DNA of 64,000 nucleotides from Lachnoclostridium sp. UBA5725 (GTDB lineage: Bacteria; Bacillota; Clostridia; Lachnospirales; Lachnospiraceae): contig DIGJ01000040.1 of assembly GCA_002419585.1 (NCBI GenBank), positions 282,741 through 346,740 of the forward strand, in the 5' to 3' direction. The translations under genes were made by a program, and so were the position numbers. The notes under the pieces are model-generated. The model worked only from the letters and a program-made list of their open reading frames with translations. It searched no databases and was not told where the DNA came from. The number at the start of each line of letters is the position of its first letter. Positions within the stretch are counted from its first letter, which is position 1. Positions 59,717 through 64,000 of this stretch are shown here, piece after piece.

Positions 59717-60712
59717 TTAGTTCAAAAGGAAGGTTGCGATAAGCAAGATTCCAATTGACAAAAATAGAGAAAGAACTGAGGTAAGATATAATAATCTATT
59801 TGCCTTCTTTATATCCTCCACCTCGATTGCCCTTTTCGCATCTCCTATGGTCTTCTTATGATGCAAGATTCCAAAATAATACGCATCCCCAGCAAGTTGG
59901 GTAGAAAGTGCACCTGCACATACTGCTTCTGTCTGCGCTGAATTAGGACTTGCATGATTGTATCGATCTCTCTTATAAATGAAAATTGCACCCTTTCCAT
60001 CCAGTCGAAGTAAAAAACTGGATGCTATCATAAGAAAGGCTGCAACTCTTGCAGGTATATAATTCATGCAATCATCAAGCTTTGCAGCTATTCGACCAAA
60101 ATGTAGATACTGTTCATTTTTATAGCCTATCATGGAATCCATCGTATTCACGGCTTTATAAACAAAACCAAACACCGGTCCACCAAGTAGTAAAAAGAAC
60201 ATAGGAGCAATCACACCATCAGAAGTGTTTTCTGCTATGGTTTCTACGGTCGCTTTTATTACACCATCTTCACCAAGGCTATCCGTATCTCTTCCCACAA
60301 TCATGGAAACTGCTTTCCTTGCATCCATAAGATTGTTTTCTTTTAGTTTTGTATATACCTTCATGCTCTCGGTTTTCAATGATTTTGTAGCCAATATCTG
60401 ATAGCACATCACACTTTCTAACAGTATCCGTACATAAGGATGAATACATTCTGCAACCAATAGTAATGTTGTAACAATCCCTGTTGTAAATGTGATCACA
60501 AGTAGTACCATAACTCCACCTGCCACCATCTCTTTTGCCCCATTTCGCTTATCTTTACTACATAAATCAATCTGAAATAATCCTTCTAATAATCTTTGCA
60601 GCCACTGGATCAGTTTTCCGATGCCCTGCACCGGATGCCACAAAAAATGTGGATCTCCAAACACCAAATCCAGTGTATATCCTATCATAAGTGCAATCGC
60701 ACGCTCAATCAT
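59717..60712 (-). CDS. cbiB: Adenosylcobinamide-phosphate synthase
   Basis: This 331-residue membrane protein (CbiB; CobD in aerobic naming) attaches aminopropanol phosphate to cobyric acid. Motifs: LDLVFGDPHFLWHPVQGIGKLI at the start, RDTDSLGEDGVIKATVETIAENTSDGVIAPMFF in the middle, and NSAQTEAVCAGALSTQLAG near 265. GGAG precedes the ATG. It is the first of three cobalamin genes; 118 bp separate it from cobD. No B12 riboswitch was recognised upstream. Confidence 0.94.
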   Translation of the reverse strand: MIERAIALMIGYTLDLVFGDPHFLWHPVQGIGKLIQWLQRLLEGLFQIDLCSKDKRNGAKEMVAGGVMVLLVITFTTGIVTTLLLVAECIHPYVRILLESVMCYQILATKSLKTESMKVYTKLKENNLMDARKAVSMIVGRDTDSLGEDGVIKATVETIAENTSDGVIAPMFFLLLGGPVFGFVYKAVNTMDSMIGYKNEQYLHFGRIAAKLDDCMNYIPARVAAFLMIASSFLLRLDGKGAIFIYKRDRYNHASPNSAQTEAVCAGALSTQLAGDAYYFGILHHKKTIGDAKRAIEVEDIKKANRLLYLTSVLSLFLSIGILLIATFLLN

Positions 60713-60828
60713 ATTTCATTTCTCCAGCTTATCATTTGTTCTTTGCCACTATACCATCCTTATTTGTACAAGTCAATCCACACATTGATTTTCCAATGCG
60801 AATTTTGTACCTTGATTTACCAATTCGA

Positions 60829-61620
60829 TTATTTTTTATCATTTTTATTTATTGTTGTTACTCTGTCATTTTCAAACTGCTCCATCACGTTCGAAAGATT
60901 GTTCTCTTCCATCCGCTCGGAAGGAAAATCTGATATAGAAAGAGAATTCGCCCAAGACACTGCCTCATCCCCATTTTCCGGTTTATCCTCCAACGGAATA
61001 AGCCGTATACTATACTTCTTTATCGGAATGTTTTCATCTTCTAATACTTGTTTCAGGGCAAGGCCTACCTCCGCAATTTTATTCCAAGACATGTCATCGC
61101 TATAAATACAAACATCGCTATTGAGCGGGATGATTGGATGATACATATCAAGTTCCATATCAAGCTTTAGTTTTGAAAGTATTTCCTCTCCTTCTTTACT
61201 TTCTTCGATGAATCGGATACTTATATAGTCAAAATCATAATTCAATTTGCCACTGATTAGCTCTGCTGCCTTTTCATCAAGTTCCAAGCTTAGACGTCGA
61301 TAGGTCGTAAAGCAATTTGCAACTTCATATTTATAATCATCTTCTTTGATTTTTCCTAAATGGTCCGCATAAACTCGAAATACAGTATCTTCGCTAGTTT
61401 TTGACTTAACTACTACCGCATACCAATCAAACTTAAAATTGTAATGGGGTTCACTCACTTCCAATTCCAAGTTACTGTAATATTCATCCACATATTGTCT
61501 TACTGCTTTTTTTACTAGCAGTTTAGAGATTGGATTACCTACCAATTCATTTGCAATGGAAGCAATCCATGCAATCAAAGCAACTACCAATACCGCGATA
61601 ACGATTTTTTTTAATTTCAT
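60829..61620 (-). CDS. YfjL-like membrane-anchored protein
   Basis: This 263-residue protein has one N-terminal membrane helix (about 5-24) and then GNPISKLLVKKAVRQYVDEYY. An outer domain with HYNFKFDWYAVVVKSKTSEDTVF resembles B. subtilis YfjL-like proteins. The function is unknown. It is a single gene between cbiB and the UvrA-like gene, on the same strand. Confidence 0.7.
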   Translation of the reverse strand: MKLKKIVIAVLVVALIAWIASIANELVGNPISKLLVKKAVRQYVDEYYSNLELEVSEPHYNFKFDWYAVVVKSKTSEDTVFRVYADHLGKIKEDDYKYEVANCFTTYRRLSLELDEKAAELISGKLNYDFDYISIRFIEESKEGEEILSKLKLDMELDMYHPIIPLNSDVCIYSDDMSWNKIAEVGLALKQVLEDENIPIKKYSIRLIPLEDKPENGDEAVSWANSLSISDFPSERMEENNLSNVMEQFENDRVTTINKNDKK

Positions 61621-61685
61621 TTGGACGATTCCTTTTATTTATATTTAACAGCTTAGTAAATTTTACCATAGAAGTTTCCATATTT

Positions 61686-63989
61686 CTACATTATTTTAAG
61701 AAGCGACTCTTCAAACCGTTGCTGTCTGATCACACTTCCCCCTTCCTTACCTGCTCCAGGTCCTAATTCAATTATCCAGTTGCAACATGTTAATATCTGC
61801 TTATTATGATCAACAACCACTATTGTATTACCCGCATCAATCAATCTTAAAAATAGCATTAAAAGATTCTCAATATCAGAGAAATGAAGTCCCGTTGTTG
61901 GTTCATCAAACAAATAAAGCACCTTCTTTTTCTTCTTTCCCATTAATTCTTTTGCAAGCTTAAGTCTAGATGCCTCTCCTCCAGATAACGTCAAGGAACT
62001 TTGCCCTAGTTTTAGATATCCCAGTCCCACTTCATCTAAAACACTCAGTGCACTTACAATTTCGTTTGATTCATGGAAGAAATGAATCGCTTCATTTACG
62101 GATAATTCTAATACTTCATTGATATTTTTTTCATGATACAGCACCTTAAGCACCCGTTTCTTATAACGCTTACCCTTACATACTGGACAAGTTATCCATG
62201 AATCTTCCATATATTTCAGTTTTATTTTTCCATCTCCATGACAATTCTCACACTGTCCTTTTCCATTAAAACTAAAAGTACTTTCGTCATATCCTCTAAT
62301 TTTTGCTTCTTGTGTTTGTGCAAAAATACTACGTATTAAATCCATAATCCCTATATAGGTTGCTGGTACGGAACGGGGAGTCCTCCCAATCGCTGTTTGA
62401 TCAACTAAAATGACATCATCAAATATATCTTTATTCATACGAAATTCCGAATAAATAGCACCTTTCATAAGGCTTGATTTGCCGCTTCCACTTACTCCCC
62501 AGATACAGGTAAGAGCCTCAAGTGGAATTTTTATATCGATGTTTTTCAAATTATTATATTGAATATGATGCAAATTAATAAAGGAAAACTGATTTGTGTT
62601 CTTTTTCAAATTGCTTTCCTTTTTATTTTTCTTTCCAAAATACGCACTCATCTGTGTTCCCTTATGCTGCATCATTGCTTGTATGCTTCCTTCTCCAGTC
62701 AAATAACCACCATCTTCTCCAGCTTTAGGACCTATCTCAATCATATTGTCTGCAATTTTTATCATATCCTCATTATGATCTACCATTACAATGGTATTAC
62801 CATTCTCTTTTAAACATTTTATCTGTTGTGCTATTTTTTTATAATCGTTTGGATGTAATCCTTTCGAAGGTTCATCAAATACATAGAGCACTCCTGTCAT
62901 ACGATTTTGAATCGCGCTCATCATCTTTAACCTTTGCCCTTCTCCGCCTGACAAAGTATTGATACATCGGTCCACCTCAAGATATCCTATACCCAAAACT
63001 TCAGCCGCCTTTGCTATTTCAAAGAGTTTTTGTACATTTACCTTTATCAATTTATATCGGGTATGCCCTACCATCGAAGGAAGCATACAGCAAAACTGAG
63101 AAATATCTGAAAATGTCATTCCAGCTGCCTGTGGATATCGGATTTTTCCTATCGAAACCTGTCTGCCCTCCGCATTTAGTCTTTCTCCATCACAGCAATT
63201 GCATTTGATTTTCTTTTTATATCGATTTATAATATCGACATTATTATTTTCTTCAGAAAGGCGTTTTATTATATTGTAAACACCTTCTACTGGACGGCTT
63301 ATATTACCCTCTCGCCCATTTCTTTTATTGGCATAATGAAACGTTACTTTTTCCTCGTTCGTCCCCCAAATCACTTTATCCTTAAACTCTTGTGGTAATA
63401 AGTCCCAAGGCTGTTCCAAATCAACACACATTGCATCTGCCAACCCGATGACTTGACCTTTCATCCAATTGGCATTTGGATTATTCATAAAATTTCTTAG
63501 ATTTCCCCACCATAAGGAAGCTCCATCAAGAATGGACCGTTGTGGTTTCTCTACTATTTTTGTTATATCAATTTCACTGATTTCACCATAACCATTGCAT
63601 GTCTGACATCTACTTTCTACATCCATATAATTAAATGTAGTGGGTGTCAACTCAAACAATAATTTGTTACATCGATAGCACATCTGTCTCGTTTGTAATA
63701 AAATAAAACTATTATTCTCAATTTTTGCATAGAATGCTCCTTCTCCAGCTTTTAATGCAATGCTAACTTTTTCTGAAATCGATTCTTCTACTATCTCGTT
63801 TCGCGCTAAATCAAAAATCTGAACATTATTTATCTTTTCTAGCAGATCTACTATGTTATCTTTATCCATTGGTATAATTTCGTTTCCACAAGAAGGGCAA
63901 TGACGTATTCCAACTGTTGCATATATCATTCTCAAATAATCATAGGCATTTGAATAGGTTCCAACTGTGGAGCGACCAATGTCGTCAAC
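61686..63989 (-). CDS. UvrA-like ATPase, 5' part interrupted near the window edge
   Basis: About 750 residues are readable. From N to C: RSTVGTYSNAYDYLR (family motif), zinc-type CPSCG...CYRC, CQTCNGYGE, first ABC signature LSGGEGQRLKM with Walker B VLYVFDEPSKGLHP, then a second ABC unit with Walker A GVSGSGKSS, zinc finger CENCHGDGK...CPVCKGK, signature LSGGEASRLKLA and Walker B LYLFDEPTTGLH. This is a UvrA-type protein, shorter than UvrA (about 940), of the kind linked to damage or antibiotic tolerance. The first Walker A is missing: going upstream, the frame meets a stop at 63990-63992 right before VDDIGRSTVG. It may be truncated, frameshifted, or start late at TTG 63935. Confidence 0.75.
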   Translation of the reverse strand, partial: VDDIGRSTVGTYSNAYDYLRMIYATVGIRHCPSCGNEIIPMDKDNIVDLLEKINNVQIFDLARNEIVEESISEKVSIALKAGEGAFYAKIENNSFILLQTRQMCYRCNKLLFELTPTTFNYMDVESRCQTCNGYGEISEIDITKIVEKPQRSILDGASLWWGNLRNFMNNPNANWMKGQVIGLADAMCVDLEQPWDLLPQEFKDKVIWGTNEEKVTFHYANKRNGREGNISRPVEGVYNIIKRLSEENNNVDIINRYKKKIKCNCCDGERLNAEGRQVSIGKIRYPQAAGMTFSDISQFCCMLPSMVGHTRYKLIKVNVQKLFEIAKAAEVLGIGYLEVDRCINTLSGGEGQRLKMMSAIQNRMTGVLYVFDEPSKGLHPNDYKKIAQQIKCLKENGNTIVMVDHNEDMIKIADNMIEIGPKAGEDGGYLTGEGSIQAMMQHKGTQMSAYFGKKNKKESNLKKNTNQFSFINLHHIQYNNLKNIDIKIPLEALTCIWGVSGSGKSSLMKGAIYSEFRMNKDIFDDVILVDQTAIGRTPRSVPATYIGIMDLIRSIFAQTQEAKIRGYDESTFSFNGKGQCENCHGDGKIKLKYMEDSWITCPVCKGKRYKKRVLKVLYHEKNINEVLELSVNEAIHFFHESNEIVSALSVLDEVGLGYLKLGQSSLTLSGGEASRLKLAKELMGKKKKKVLYLFDEPTTGLHFSDIENLLMLFLRLIDAGNTIVVVDHNKQILTCCNWIIELGPGAGKEGGSVIRQQRFEESLLKIM

Positions 63990-64000
63990 TTAAGGGTAAA

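Noticed and set aside
60713..60828. Cobalamin riboswitch before cbiB
   Set aside because: The gap is only 116 bp and shows no B12-box-like sequence or fold that I can recognise.
1..64000. CRISPR arrays, tRNA or rRNA genes, complete insertion sequences
   Set aside because: No regularly spaced direct repeats, cloverleaf-like sequences, rRNA cores or transposase frames were found on reading.

Overview
The window is AT-rich, densely coded DNA of an endospore-forming, anaerobic Clostridia-type Firmicute. Dipicolinate synthase (dpaAB), an L-serine dehydratase of the Fe-S type, anaerobic cobalamin genes, a PcrA helicase and families such as DUF1836, DUF3877 and DUF5050 fit Lachnospiraceae (for example Lachnoclostridium phytofermentans and relatives). 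That placement is inference. No rRNA, tRNA, CRISPR array or complete insertion sequence was seen.

Positions 1-29 kb are accessory and rich in regulators. In order they hold: the end of a two-component system with an ABC ATPase; a surface-acylation operon (membrane-anchored XRE regulator and two acyltransferase-3 proteins, one with two acyltransferase domains); a cupin and split-permease operon divergent from a Crp/Fnr regulator; a MerR regulator with a 19-bp-spacer promoter driving a DUF554 gene; a BlaI/BlaR1-type pair with a BlaI-like box also in a nearby lipoprotein promoter; PadR plus the FetAB-like exporter; a BlaR1-like protein lacking its peptidase half; a two-component system next to a secreted HExxH metallopeptidase; a TetR/hydrolase divergon; and a duplicated FN3 surface protein beside small immunity-like genes. 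Several genes here are broken: a peptide deformylase without its N-terminus, a hydroxyacid dehydrogenase with its middle missing, and a small gene with a one-base frameshift.

Positions 28-64 kb are mostly housekeeping: rlmD, PHP phosphatase, diguanylate cyclase, pcrA, dpaAB, a signal peptidase I fused to a PadR-partner domain, pheA, folE-folP-folBK, sdaAB-sdaAA, folC, an RlmI-like methyltransferase, yitT, bioY, a QueG-like protein, a flavodoxin/MarR operon, cbiB-cobD-cobQ and a UvrA-like protein with an in-frame stop near the window edge.

The most unusual finding is a family of three non-coding long-hairpin elements (39582-39809, 54386-54613, 54971-55192). All are 222-228 bp, with a variable outer stem, an internal loop whose 3' side is always 15 nt, a stem of exactly 36 bp, and a further inner hairpin. 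The 36-bp stems have largely different sequences in the three copies yet pair perfectly or almost perfectly in each. A second family is a small hairpin followed by AGACGGGAGCAA, which supplies the ribosome binding site of rlmD and sdaAB and is repeated with a 65-bp period before sdaAB.
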